DNA of 64,000 nucleotides from Eubacterium sp. GTDB taxonomy: Bacteria; Bacillota; Clostridia; Peptostreptococcales; Anaerovoracaceae. The first letter of the stretch is position 1; each line of letters opens with the position of its first letter. Below, piece by piece: positions 42,501 to 51,383 of this stretch. The DNA is taken from positions 26,109 through 90,108 of the forward strand of contig JAETRU010000019.1 of NCBI GenBank assembly GCA_021769965.1, read 5' to 3'. The notes under the pieces were generated by a model. It searched no databases and had not been told where the DNA came from. It saw nothing but the letters and a program-made list of their open reading frames with translations. A program made the position numbers and the translations under genes.

Positions 42501-43847
42501 ATGAAAGTAGCAATTGTAGGCGCAGGAAAGCTGGGCTACCGCGTGGCGGCCGCTTTGCTGGGCGGTGATTATGCTATCACCATTATCGATAAGAATGAAA
42601 CTGTACTCAACAAGCTGTCCATGCAGCTTGATGTTCTGACTATAAATGCTGATGCACGTGACATCAGCGTGCTGAAAGGCGCTGACATCGGCACCTTCAA
42701 TTATCTGCTGGCCGTAACTGACAACGACGAGAGCAATATCCTCATCGCTGCCTTTGCCAAAAAGCTGGGCTGCCGGCATGTCATCGCCCGTGTCAGAGAT
42801 CCTGAGCACATGAACCAGCTGGGCTTCATCAAAGAAACCATGGGCATCGACTCCATCGTCAACCCGGATCTGTCCATCACAGTGGAGATCTACAAATATC
42901 TGGCGGAAAAATACACGCTGAGCAACGGAATCTTCACTAGCGGCAAGATCGCTTTGATCGAATTCCCGGCAAAGAAGTATCCTGCCCTTCTCAATCTGGC
43001 CATTCCGCAGGTCAAAAATGTGCTGCCAAACATGCTGATCGCCGCCATCTCCAGAAACGGAAAGGTCATTATTCCCCACGGCGACGATGTCATCAAACCG
43101 GGAGACTTTCTCTATGTTATCGGAGAAAAAGAGGAGATCGTCGATCTGAACAAAACCGTGCATGAACGGGGCAAATACACGAATCTGCAGAAGGTCATGA
43201 TCATCGGCGGCGGAAAGACCGGCTTCTATCTGGCGCGGATGCTCTCTGAGTTTGGCGCAGCCGTCAAGCTGGTGGAAAAGAATCTGGATCGCTGCCGCTA
43301 CCTGTCCACCCACCTGAACAATGTGATGATCCTTCACAGCGACGGTACTGACCTCTCACTGCTGGAAGAAGAAAACATGGACGAGATGGACGCCTTTGTC
43401 ACAGCCACAGGCTACGATGAAGAAAACCTTCTGCTGGCTCTGACCGCCAAGCAGCACGGCATTGACGACGTGATCTCCAAAGTCAGCCATGAAAGCTATA
43501 AAGATCTGATCGAACGCATGGGCGTGGATATGGTGCTGAACCCGCTGGACATTACAGCCAGCAACATCCTCTGCTTTATTCAGGGGTCTAAGAAGATCAT
43601 CTCATCACTGCTGATCCAGGGACAGGCAGAGATCATGGAGATCGTCGCCCATTCCCACATGACGATGCTTGGCGTGCCTCTGTCGCAGCTGAATCTGCCA
43701 GACGGCGTACTCATCGCCGCTATCCACAGAGGACAGCAGGTGATCATACCTAACGGAGATACTGCCATCGAATGGAATGACCGCGTCATCATCCTGAGCC
43801 TTCTCAGCGCCATAGGCGATCTGGAAAAGCTGCTGAAGAACAAATAA
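42501..43847 (+). CDS. trkA: Trk potassium uptake regulator TrkA (two RCK units)
   Basis: Cytoplasmic NAD(H)/nucleotide-binding gating subunit for TrkH channels. 448 residues: two tandem RCK modules, each a Rossmann TrkA_N domain (VAIVGAGKLGYRVA near residue 2; VMIIGGGKTGFYLAR near 233) followed by a TrkA_C domain. ATG at 42501 has GAGGA upstream; a TTG at 42453 is the only longer option. Followed by two trkH genes, both presumably regulated by this subunit. Confidence 0.95.
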   Translation: MKVAIVGAGKLGYRVAAALLGGDYAITIIDKNETVLNKLSMQLDVLTINADARDISVLKGADIGTFNYLLAVTDNDESNILIAAFAKKLGCRHVIARVRDPEHMNQLGFIKETMGIDSIVNPDLSITVEIYKYLAEKYTLSNGIFTSGKIALIEFPAKKYPALLNLAIPQVKNVLPNMLIAAISRNGKVIIPHGDDVIKPGDFLYVIGEKEEIVDLNKTVHERGKYTNLQKVMIIGGGKTGFYLARMLSEFGAAVKLVEKNLDRCRYLSTHLNNVMILHSDGTDLSLLEEENMDEMDAFVTATGYDEENLLLALTAKQHGIDDVISKVSHESYKDLIERMGVDMVLNPLDITASNILCFIQGSKKIISSLLIQGQAEIMEIVAHSHMTMLGVPLSQLNLPDGVLIAAIHRGQQVIIPNGDTAIEWNDRVIILSLLSAIGDLEKLLKNK

Positions 43848-43881
43848 ACGAAATCGATGGAGCTATATAAGGAGTTTTACT

Positions 43882-45348
43882 ATGACTGTTAACTTTAACT
43901 GGGTCGCCCGCATGATGGGGTATCTGCTGCTGGTCCTTGCCTGCAGCATGCTCCCTGCCCTGATCGTAGCGGCAGTCTGCAATGAATCCGGCGCCCTGAT
44001 GAGTTTTCTGTACACCATCCTCCCCTGCTTTTGCCTGGGGATCATACTGATCAGATCCATCCGCCCTTCTCTGACGAAGATAAAATCCAGAGACGGGTTT
44101 CTTATTGTGTCGCTCTGCTGGCTTCTGTTTTCCATAGTCGGCGCGGTTCCCTTCGTTCTGTCAGGCGCTATTCCCCGCTATGTGGACGCATTCTTTGAGA
44201 CATGCTCCGGCTTTTCCACAACGGGTTCTTCTATCCTGACGGATATTGAATCGCTGCCCAGATCCATGCTGTTCTGGCGCTCCTTCACCCACTGGCTGGG
44301 CGGTATGGGCATCATCGTCTTTGTCATGGCTCTGCTGCCTTCCATCGGCACTTCTGGCCAGCTCATTGCCAGTGCTGAAACGCCGGGGCCGACTCTGGAA
44401 AAGGTATCTGCCAGATTTTCAGATACAGCGAAAAAACTGTATCTGGTCTATCTGCTGTTCACGGTCATGGAAGTCATACTGCTCATGCTGGGGGACATGA
44501 GCCTTTATGACGCGCTGCTGCACACCTTCGGAACTGTAGGCACCGGCGGCCTGTCCTCATATAACGACAGCATCGCTCACTTTACCAATCCGTACATTCA
44601 CTGGGTCATCTTCCTGTTCATGACTCTCTGCGGCATCAACTTCAACCTGTATTTCGTTCTGGTCCGCCGCGGAATACGCAGGGTCCTGCAGGATTCAGAA
44701 CTGAAGCTGTACCTGCTTCTCATAGGCGGCGCGATCGCGCTGATCACTGTGAATCTGCTGGCAAGCGGAACCTATGAGAACGTTTCAGACGGACTGCGCA
44801 ACGCGTCGTTTCAGGTCTCCTCCATCATCACCACGACCGGCTATGTTACAGCAGATTTTGATCAGTGGCCTACATTCAGCCGAATGATACTGCTGCTGCT
44901 GATGCTGACCGGCGCCTGCTCCTCCTCTACCGGAGGCGGCGTCAAGATCGTCCGGATACTGGTCTCGCTGAAGCTGGTACGCCGGGGCATTTCACTGAAG
45001 CTGCACCCGAACCGGGTCGTTACAGTCACACTGAACAGACATCAGGTTCCTCAGGAGGTGGCGACCAATATCGCCAACTTCGTGTTTTTCTATATTTTCG
45101 TGGTGTTTGCCGGTACAGTGCTGATCGCGTTTAACAACTTTGATCTGATGACCACCTTTTCCTCTGTGGTAGCATGTCTGGGCAACATCGGACCTGGTTT
45201 TAACCTGGTGGGACCGTCGATGAACTTCTCCATCTTCTCTGACTTCTCCAAGGTGGTTCTCTCACTGCTGATGATCGCCGGAAGACTGGAGCTGTTCACC
45301 TTCTTCATGCTGTTCTCACCTCATTACTGGAACTCAAACAAGGCTTAG
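43882..45348 (+). CDS. trkH: TrkH potassium channel subunit, canonical
   Basis: Membrane ion-conducting subunit. 488 residues, about ten membrane segments and four pore loops whose filter motifs are all typical: GFSTTGSS, TVGTGGLS, ITTTGYVT and GNIGPGFN. Ribosome binding site AAGGAG. 34 bases after trkA. Confidence 0.95.
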   Translation: MTVNFNWVARMMGYLLLVLACSMLPALIVAAVCNESGALMSFLYTILPCFCLGIILIRSIRPSLTKIKSRDGFLIVSLCWLLFSIVGAVPFVLSGAIPRYVDAFFETCSGFSTTGSSILTDIESLPRSMLFWRSFTHWLGGMGIIVFVMALLPSIGTSGQLIASAETPGPTLEKVSARFSDTAKKLYLVYLLFTVMEVILLMLGDMSLYDALLHTFGTVGTGGLSSYNDSIAHFTNPYIHWVIFLFMTLCGINFNLYFVLVRRGIRRVLQDSELKLYLLLIGGAIALITVNLLASGTYENVSDGLRNASFQVSSIITTTGYVTADFDQWPTFSRMILLLLMLTGACSSSTGGGVKIVRILVSLKLVRRGISLKLHPNRVVTVTLNRHQVPQEVATNIANFVFFYIFVVFAGTVLIAFNNFDLMTTFSSVVACLGNIGPGFNLVGPSMNFSIFSDFSKVVLSLLMIAGRLELFTFFMLFSPHYWNSNKA

Positions 45349-45366
45349 AAAGGCGTAGAAAATATT

Positions 45367-46830
45367 ATGACATATAATCATCGTGTAATTCTGAGAACTG
45401 TATCCGTCATTCTGCTCTTTGAGGGGCTGGCCATGCTGCCGCCTCTGTTTTGCGCTGTCTTCTTTGATGAGCGCGGACCCGCGTCTGCCCTGTTTTTCAC
45501 TGCCTGCTGCTGCATCGCTCTGGGCATGCTGGTATTCCGGTTCCTGAAATATGACTCGCTGAAGATCAAACAGCGAGAAAGCTACTTCATCGCGTTCATC
45601 AGCTGGTTCGTAGTCTGTCTGGTAGGCACCCTGCCCTATGCCATCAGCGGCTGTGGTTACTCCTTTTCTGACTGTGTCTTTGAGTCAGTATCCGGGTGGA
45701 CCACCACCGGAGCATGGACGGTTCCTCTGGACACCATGCCGAGATCTCTGGTCTTCTGGAAGGCTGTCACCAACTGGCTCGGCGGCATGGGCCTGCTGCT
45801 TCTGACCATCTCCCTCTTTCCGGTGCTGGGCGTCGAAGGACAGAAGATGATCACGGCAGAGGTCCCCGGTGTGAAGATCGAAAAAATGTCTTCCCGCATC
45901 AGTGACACGGCTAAGATCACCTACCGTATCTACGTTGTCATGACCGCGCTGGAATTTCTTCTTCTGCTGCCAAGCGGGCTCTCATCCTTTGAAGCCCTGC
46001 TCAACACCATGTCCACGATCAGCACTGCGGGGCTCATAAATCTGGGAAGCGACGCTATGAACCTGACGCCTTACATGAAAGGCGTCTTTACGGTATTCTC
46101 CATCGTCGGCTCCATCAATTTCATGATGTACTTTTTCCTGTACCACAGAAAATGGCAGCCGGTATGGAAAAACGTAGAGCTCAGGACCTACCTGGGTCTG
46201 CTGGCAGGCGGCTCTGTCATTATCGCCGCCGCTCTGGTCATCAGCGGAAGATACGACTCTTTCGCAGAAGCTCTGGGCGACGGTTTCACACAGGCAGTTG
46301 CCTTCGGCGCTACCTCCGGTTTTGAAATAGATGATATCAACATGTGGCCGACAATGGCGAAAATGATCCTGCTGATCCTGCTTTTCATCGGCGGATGCGG
46401 CAATTCCACCAGCGGCTCTGTCAAGGTGATCCGCTTCATCATCTTCTTCAAGCTCATTCTCCGCGGCATTTACAAACGGATCCATCCGAGAGCCATCAGG
46501 CCTGTCATGATTCAGGGCAAGCCGGTCAGCGCGGCTACCGCCGCATCGGTGACCGTGTTCATGATGATGTTCTTCCTGGTATTCCTGATCTCCTCGCTGG
46601 TCTTTTCTCTGGAGAATCTGGACATGGAGACGACCCTGTGCAGCTCACTTGCCTGCATCACCAACAACGGCACCGCCTTCGGCAGCATCATAGGCGGAAA
46701 TTTCAGCCACTTCTCGTCATTCAGCAAGCTGTACGCTTCCCTTCTGATGCTGTCAGGCAGACTGGAGCTGTACGCTATCATCCTGCTCTTCACGCCGTCA
46801 TTCTGGAACTCTGACAGAGCAAGATCCTGA
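45367..46830 (+). CDS. TrkH paralogue with diverged pore loops
   Basis: 487 residues, same fold and length as the preceding trkH and 18 bases after it. The four pore loops keep the central glycine but differ from the usual filter: GWTTTGAW, TISTAGLI (TGG replaced by TAG), GATSGFEI (TTG replaced by TSG) and ITNNGTAF (GPG replaced by GTA). This may change ion selectivity or conduction. It could work as a Na+/K+ channel with TrkA, or be a partner in a mixed dimer; no direct evidence for either. Confidence 0.9.
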   Translation: MTYNHRVILRTVSVILLFEGLAMLPPLFCAVFFDERGPASALFFTACCCIALGMLVFRFLKYDSLKIKQRESYFIAFISWFVVCLVGTLPYAISGCGYSFSDCVFESVSGWTTTGAWTVPLDTMPRSLVFWKAVTNWLGGMGLLLLTISLFPVLGVEGQKMITAEVPGVKIEKMSSRISDTAKITYRIYVVMTALEFLLLLPSGLSSFEALLNTMSTISTAGLINLGSDAMNLTPYMKGVFTVFSIVGSINFMMYFFLYHRKWQPVWKNVELRTYLGLLAGGSVIIAAALVISGRYDSFAEALGDGFTQAVAFGATSGFEIDDINMWPTMAKMILLILLFIGGCGNSTSGSVKVIRFIIFFKLILRGIYKRIHPRAIRPVMIQGKPVSAATAASVTVFMMMFFLVFLISSLVFSLENLDMETTLCSSLACITNNGTAFGSIIGGNFSHFSSFSKLYASLLMLSGRLELYAIILLFTPSFWNSDRARS

Positions 46831-46898
46831 AAACTGCCTTCCCGGACCGCATATTTTCTGCGCCAGCAGTACATGCTAGACCGGGGAGGTTTTTCTAT

Positions 46899-47312
46899 AT
46901 GACAGTAAAAGAACTGATGTCGTCCAGCGTCTGCTTTGTCAAGCCGGATGCGCCGCTGCAGCAGGCCGCTGCTCTGATGAAACAATATGATATCGGCTTT
47001 ATTCCGATCTGTGACAACAACGGAGGTCTTCTGGGCGCGGTAACAGACCGTGATCTGATAACACGCGCCGATTTTGAAAGAAGCCAGCCTTCTCTGACGC
47101 CTGTTTCTATGCTGATGAGCAGCGATCTGATCACGATCTCTCCAGATATGGATATCCATGAAGCAACCTGCATCTTTTCCCGCGGCAAGGTCCGCCGGCT
47201 GCCGGTCGTAGAAAACGGACGGCTGGTCGGGATTCTGACACTGAACGATCTTGCTAAGAAACGGCTCTATCTGGCAGAAGTCGGAGATATTATGGGCGCC
47301 ATGACCCGCTGA
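46899..47312 (+). CDS. CBS-domain pair protein
   Basis: 137 residues consisting of two CBS domains only (MTVKELMSSSVCFVKPDAPL and VSMLMSSDLITISPDMDIHEA). Such stand-alone pairs bind adenine nucleotides and regulate partners. Ribosome binding site GGGGAGG. It lies 68 bases after the second trkH gene, so regulation of the Trk channels is a reasonable guess, not shown. Confidence 0.88.
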   Translation: MTVKELMSSSVCFVKPDAPLQQAAALMKQYDIGFIPICDNNGGLLGAVTDRDLITRADFERSQPSLTPVSMLMSSDLITISPDMDIHEATCIFSRGKVRRLPVVENGRLVGILTLNDLAKKRLYLAEVGDIMGAMTR

Positions 47313-47452
47313 ACTTCCATTTCTTAGAAAAAGTTTGCGTAAATTCTGATTTTTGCCATATCTTCACAAAATCTTCACAAAAACTATTTAAATAGTCATT
47401 GCTTTGTATATATAAATGTTTTAATATATTGTATAGAAAGGAATGATGCAAT

Positions 47453-47794
47453 ATGACACAGAGAAGTAAAAACAAGAGTAATTTCAAAAAAGGTTCGGTT
47501 GAAATGCTGCTCCTTCACCTCTTGAAAACAGAAGGCGACTGCTATGGATATCAGCTGTCCCAGCTGATCAACCAGAGATCCAATGGTGTACTGGTAATTC
47601 CGGAAGGTTCCATGTACCCGACGCTCTACAAGCTGATCGACAACAAGTACATAACCGATTATAAAAAGACCGTCGGCAAGAGAATGACCCGCGTATACTA
47701 CCATCTGGAAGAATCCGGTGTACAGCGCCTTTCTGAACTGGTAGAGGACTACAAAGAAGTTACAGACGCGATCCATAAGATCATGGAATTCTAG
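47453..47794 (+). CDS. PadR family transcriptional regulator
   Basis: 113 residues, the short PadR form: winged helix with KGSVEMLLLHLL, DCYGYQLSQLI, VIPEGSMYPTLYKLID and KRMTRVYYHL, and a short C-terminal dimer helix. No transporter gene of the sort PadR usually controls is next to it. The upstream region carries a duplicated ATCTTCACAAA (47360-47381) and an AT-rich promoter-like stretch. AAAGGAATG precedes the start. Confidence 0.9.
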   Translation: MTQRSKNKSNFKKGSVEMLLLHLLKTEGDCYGYQLSQLINQRSNGVLVIPEGSMYPTLYKLIDNKYITDYKKTVGKRMTRVYYHLEESGVQRLSELVEDYKEVTDAIHKIMEF

Positions 47795-47821
47795 TCTGCA
47801 GACTGCATATCTTCACTACTT

Positions 47822-47864
47822 AAAAAGAACCGCCGCTAAAAGATCAATGCGACGGTTCTTTTTT
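47822..47864. terminator. Terminator between padR and rnr
   Basis: AAAAAGAACCGCCGC (47822-47836) and GCGACGGTTCTTTTT form a stem with one mismatch around a 12-base loop, with T run. Overlaps the rnr stop codon, so it serves both converging genes. Confidence 0.82.
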
Positions 47865-49915
47865 CATATCCGCGTGACATTCACATTTTCCATCCGGCGC
47901 GCATCCCTGCCACTGTCCGGCAGCAGCAGAAAATCGATCTGCCGGTCCTCTGCGCTGGCCGCCAGTGCGAGGACAGACACCCTGTCTCCCAGCGCGTAGA
48001 TCTTCCTGCTCTGCCTGCCGATGACCCGGTATTTTCCTTCTTCGTAATCATAGAAATCATCTTTCAGGCTGTCAAGGCGTACCATACCCTCTACCGTGTT
48101 AGAAAGCTGCACATAGAGGCCGAAACCGGTAACGCCGCTGATGACGCCGTCATAGACTTCTCCAATATGGTTTTCCATGTACTGAGCCTTTTTCATCTTG
48201 ACAACTTCCCGCTCCATCTCCTGTGCCTTCCGCTCTGTGACAGAAGCGGTCTGCGCGGCATTTTCCGCGTCGGCGCGGAATTTCTTCAGCGTTTTTTCGT
48301 CTGCGGATCCGGAGAGCCACGCTTTGATGATCCGATGTATCATCAGGTCTGGATAACGGCGGATCGGCGACGTGAAGTGGCAGTAAAAACGAAATGACAG
48401 GCCGAAGTGTCCTTCGCATTCTGTACTGTAAAATGCTTTCTTCATGGAACGGAGCATAACGGTACTGACGATATTTTCATAAGGCTGTCCTTCAAGCTGC
48501 TCCAGGATCTCTGAAAGAGCCTTGGGATGAATATTGTCAGGATTGCCCGGCAGCCTGATCGAGAAACCTGCCAGAAAGGCCTTTAACGCCCCTATTTTCT
48601 CCGTATCCGGCTTTTCATGTACCCGATAGACAAATGGGTACTGCATCCAGTAAAACTGCTCTGCAACGGTCTGATTGGCCGCCAGCATAAATTCTTCTAT
48701 CATGCGGTTGGCGGTCCGCCGCTGGGCAATGCCGATCTGAACCGGCACCTCATCTTCATCCAGCAGGATCTCCGCCTCGTCAAAGTCAAAATCAAGGCTC
48801 CCCTTATCCTTGCGTTTCCTGCGGAGAATATCTGCAAGCTCCGCCATCTTCACCAGATCGTCATAGAGAAAGCTGTATTTTTCGATCAGCTGCAGATCTC
48901 CCTTTTCCAGCATATCAGACACGTCGTCATAAACCATCCTTGCCTTGGATTCAATGACGCTTTCAAAGATCTCATGGCCCACTATGTTTCCTTTGCTGTC
49001 GATCTCCATCTGGCAGGAAAGCGTCAGCCGTTCCGCCTTTGGATTCAGGCTGCAGATGCCGTTGGATAGGACCTTCGGCAGCATCGGCACCACGCGGCTC
49101 AGCAGATAGACGCTGTTCCCCCGTTTCAGCGCCTCCCTGTCCAGCGGACCGTCCGCCTTTACATAATGGCTTACATCTGCGATATGAACGCCTAAAAGGT
49201 AATTCCCATTTGGCAGCGTCTCAATGGATACGGCGTCATCCAGATCCTTCGCTGACGCGCCGTCAATGGTAAAAATATTCTTTGCCCGAAGATCCCGTCT
49301 GCAGATGATATCGTCTATCGTAATGGGCTCCTTTGACCGGGCTTTTGCCTCGGCATTGGCTCTGCTGGGGAAAGTCTCATACAGCCCGCCTGCCCGGATC
49401 ATGGCTTTGATCTCGCCGCCCGGCTCCCCGCAGCGTGAGATGATCTCCGTTATCTTTCCCTCTGCACTGACATTCTTCTCAGGATAACGGGTGATCTTTA
49501 CTACTACTTTGTCGCCGCTTCCGGCACCGCGAAAATCTGACCGCCGTACAAAAACATCGTCGTTATTTCTCTTATCATCGGCGACTACGAAACCAAATTT
49601 CTTATTCCGCTGAAATGTACCGACCACCTCTGTATTAGCCCTGACCAGCACTTTGTCCACGATGCCTTCTTTGTTTCTCTGCCAGAGATACTCCGGCAGC
49701 AGATCCACCTGGACTGTATCGCCGTGCATAGCTCCTGCCATATTGCTGCGGCTGACAAAGATATCCCGTCCTTCCTCCTGTCTGACAAAACCAAAACCTG
49801 ATCTGGTCTTTTCAAGTACGCCGACAAAGGGACCTGCGGGCGCGCCGGCATCTCCTGCCGCGAATCTTCTGCGGCCTCTGTATCCGTATTTTCTGTTTGT
49901 TTCTTTTCTCATCAT
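47864..49915 (-). CDS. rnr: Ribonuclease R
   Basis: 3'-5' exoribonuclease of the RNB family. 683 residues: basic N-terminus, two cold-shock domains (about 28-160), RNB catalytic domain with DGASAKDLDDAVSIE and LPNGNYLLGVHIADVSHYV, RFYCHFTSPIRRYPDL, and a C-terminal S1 domain. No basic tail as in E. coli. The start ATGATG has no visible Shine-Dalgarno, and a TACAAT element (49923-49928) lies 7 bases upstream, so a leaderless message is likely. Confidence 0.93.
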   Translation of the reverse strand: MMRKETNRKYGYRGRRRFAAGDAGAPAGPFVGVLEKTRSGFGFVRQEEGRDIFVSRSNMAGAMHGDTVQVDLLPEYLWQRNKEGIVDKVLVRANTEVVGTFQRNKKFGFVVADDKRNNDDVFVRRSDFRGAGSGDKVVVKITRYPEKNVSAEGKITEIISRCGEPGGEIKAMIRAGGLYETFPSRANAEAKARSKEPITIDDIICRRDLRAKNIFTIDGASAKDLDDAVSIETLPNGNYLLGVHIADVSHYVKADGPLDREALKRGNSVYLLSRVVPMLPKVLSNGICSLNPKAERLTLSCQMEIDSKGNIVGHEIFESVIESKARMVYDDVSDMLEKGDLQLIEKYSFLYDDLVKMAELADILRRKRKDKGSLDFDFDEAEILLDEDEVPVQIGIAQRRTANRMIEEFMLAANQTVAEQFYWMQYPFVYRVHEKPDTEKIGALKAFLAGFSIRLPGNPDNIHPKALSEILEQLEGQPYENIVSTVMLRSMKKAFYSTECEGHFGLSFRFYCHFTSPIRRYPDLMIHRIIKAWLSGSADEKTLKKFRADAENAAQTASVTERKAQEMEREVVKMKKAQYMENHIGEVYDGVISGVTGFGLYVQLSNTVEGMVRLDSLKDDFYDYEEGKYRVIGRQSRKIYALGDRVSVLALAASAEDRQIDFLLLPDSGRDARRMENVNVTRI

Positions 49916-49922
49916 ATCTATT

Positions 49923-49928
49923 ATTGTA
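49923..49928 (-). promoter_or_regulatory. -10-like element directly upstream of rnr
   Basis: TACAAT on the minus strand ends 7 bases before the first rnr ATG. The -35 region is weak. Predicts initiation at or one base from the start codon. Confidence 0.4.
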
Positions 49929-49960
49929 AACGAAACAGAGCAAAATTACTACATGAATTT

Positions 49961-49995
49961 TAAAAAGAAGAAAACGCAGAGTCTCCCCTGCGTTT
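49961..49995 (-). terminator. Terminator after the small lipoprotein gene
   Basis: AAACGCAG/CTGCGTTT (49972-49979, 49988-49995) with 8-base loop, then a T-rich run on the minus strand. A second hairpin without T run, GCCGTCT/AGACGGC (50002-50008, 50018-50024), lies between it and the gene. Confidence 0.75.
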
Positions 49996-50041
49996 GTTGG
50001 TGCCGTCTTCGCATTTGAGACGGCTTCTGAAACCGGCCTTC

Positions 50042-50365
50042 TTACTGTGACGCTCTGGTGCCGTTGTCAACGGTATTCTGACTGACGTCACCATTGTTAC
50101 CTGCTGCATTCCTATCCTGATTCTGATCGCCGTCAAGGGCGTCCTTCACATCGTCTGCAGCATCATCCACGCCATTTCTGACATCATTGCCGAGATCCTC
50201 CGCATTATCTTTCAGATCATCGGCTCCGTTGTTCACATCCTGCTGGACGCTGTTCTGCTGGTCATCCGGAACAGCAGCGTTGTTATCATCTCTGTTGCCG
50301 CAGCTGCTGAATGAGAGGACCGTTACCAGTAATAAAGCCATTAGAAAAAATCTGGTCTTTTTCAT
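50042..50365 (-). CDS. Small Asp/Asn-rich lipoprotein
   Basis: 107 residues. Signal peptide with lipobox-like LSFSSC (Cys at about 22), so probably attached to the outer face of the membrane. The mature part is almost all D, N, A, V and L arranged in amphipathic repeats (DDLKDNAEDLGNDVRNGVDD), reminiscent of YtxH-like helices. No known function. Good ribosome binding site (AAAGGAG) upstream; own terminator downstream. Confidence 0.75.
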   Translation of the reverse strand: MKKTRFFLMALLLVTVLSFSSCGNRDDNNAAVPDDQQNSVQQDVNNGADDLKDNAEDLGNDVRNGVDDAADDVKDALDGDQNQDRNAAGNNGDVSQNTVDNGTRASQ

Positions 50366-50455
50366 ATGGAAACTCCTTTCTTTTTTCTATGTCTATTGTC
50401 TGCCGGTCCGGCGGAATTATGAAAGGAATTTTCTGGTTTTTAAAAAAAGTTTTTG

Positions 50456-50464
50456 TGGTATACT
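50456..50464 (+). promoter_or_regulatory. Extended -10 element of the MBL gene
   Basis: TGG followed by TATACT (50459-50464), 26 bases before the ATG. Same TGTGGTATACT core as before hflX. The -35 region is T-rich and weak. Confidence 0.45.
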
Positions 50465-50490
50465 TAACATATCGCAAAAAGGAGGATAGC

Positions 50491-51333
50491 ATGACTATGG
50501 ACTCATATTACACCTGTCTGGAGGTTTCTCCCGGCCTGTTTCAGATCTGGGAGCCGGCCGGCGTCGGCTGCAGCCTGATCACGGGCTCACGGCGGGCTCT
50601 TTTGATCGATACGGGATACGGCTTTGCTGATCTGCGCAGTTATATAAACACTTTGACAGATCTGCCTCTTACTTTGATCAATACCCACGGCCATCTGGAT
50701 CATGCCGGGGGAAACTATCTGTTTCCGCAGACAGCTTTTCTCCACCCCTATGAAAGACTTGTCTACGATCTCTATCAGGAAGACAAGGTGACCCATGTCC
50801 CTTATGTGGAGAAAAAATTCAGACTGGGTAAGATCAGTAACCCTTTTCCGCCCGATTTTGACCGTGACAGCTATATGGAATATAAGGCTGTAGCTTTTCA
50901 GGACGCAGCAGACCGACTTCTCTTTGATCTGGGAGAGCGGACAGTGGAGGTTCTGTATCTGCCGGGGCATACCAGAGGATCTCTGGCCCTCTTTGACCAC
51001 CTGACCGGCACCCTGATCACAGGTGACAACGTAGGTCCCAGCCTCTGGATCATGTTCGATCAAAGCGCTTCCCTGCAGGAGTTTTCAAAGCGTCTCGCTA
51101 TGATCCGCGACAGTCTTTCCATCAGACAGGTCCTGGCTTCCCACAGCCCGGCGCCCTATCCTCCGAGGATCATTGACTATGTTCTCCACGCTGTCTCCGT
51201 CTGCCGGCCGGAGACTAGTACCATCTTCGTCCATCCCCGTCACGGATACAAAGCGCTGCATCACAAGGAACCTGTGACGGATATTCCCGGTCTTAAGACC
51301 ATTCACGTGGTGTATCCGCTGAGACAGCCATAA
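50491..51333 (+). CDS. MBL-fold metallohydrolase
   Basis: 280 residues, unknown substrate. Seen: ALLIDTGYG, the metal motif THGHLDHAG, LPGHTRGSLALFD, and LITGDNV. The C-terminal part (about 210-280) lacks a second domain. The start at 50491 follows AAAGGAGG; the frame is open upstream to 50311 but without signal. The gene is divergent from the lipoprotein gene. Confidence 0.86.
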   Translation: MTMDSYYTCLEVSPGLFQIWEPAGVGCSLITGSRRALLIDTGYGFADLRSYINTLTDLPLTLINTHGHLDHAGGNYLFPQTAFLHPYERLVYDLYQEDKVTHVPYVEKKFRLGKISNPFPPDFDRDSYMEYKAVAFQDAADRLLFDLGERTVEVLYLPGHTRGSLALFDHLTGTLITGDNVGPSLWIMFDQSASLQEFSKRLAMIRDSLSIRQVLASHSPAPYPPRIIDYVLHAVSVCRPETSTIFVHPRHGYKALHHKEPVTDIPGLKTIHVVYPLRQP

Positions 51334-51369
51334 AAAAGACCACGGCGAATCTCACGATTCGCCGCGGCC
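51332..51369 (-). terminator. Terminator of ispH-rpsA
   Basis: Minus strand: GGCCGCGGCGAATC, GTGA, GATTCGCCGTGGTC (one mismatch) followed by six T. The plus-strand MBL gene ends inside its A-rich flank. Confidence 0.88.
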
Positions 51370-51383
51370 TAAATGAAAAGTTC

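Noticed and set aside
42462..43337. 291-codon minus-strand frame opposite trkA
   Set aside because: Shadow of the TrkA coding sequence; no ribosome binding site and no known domain.
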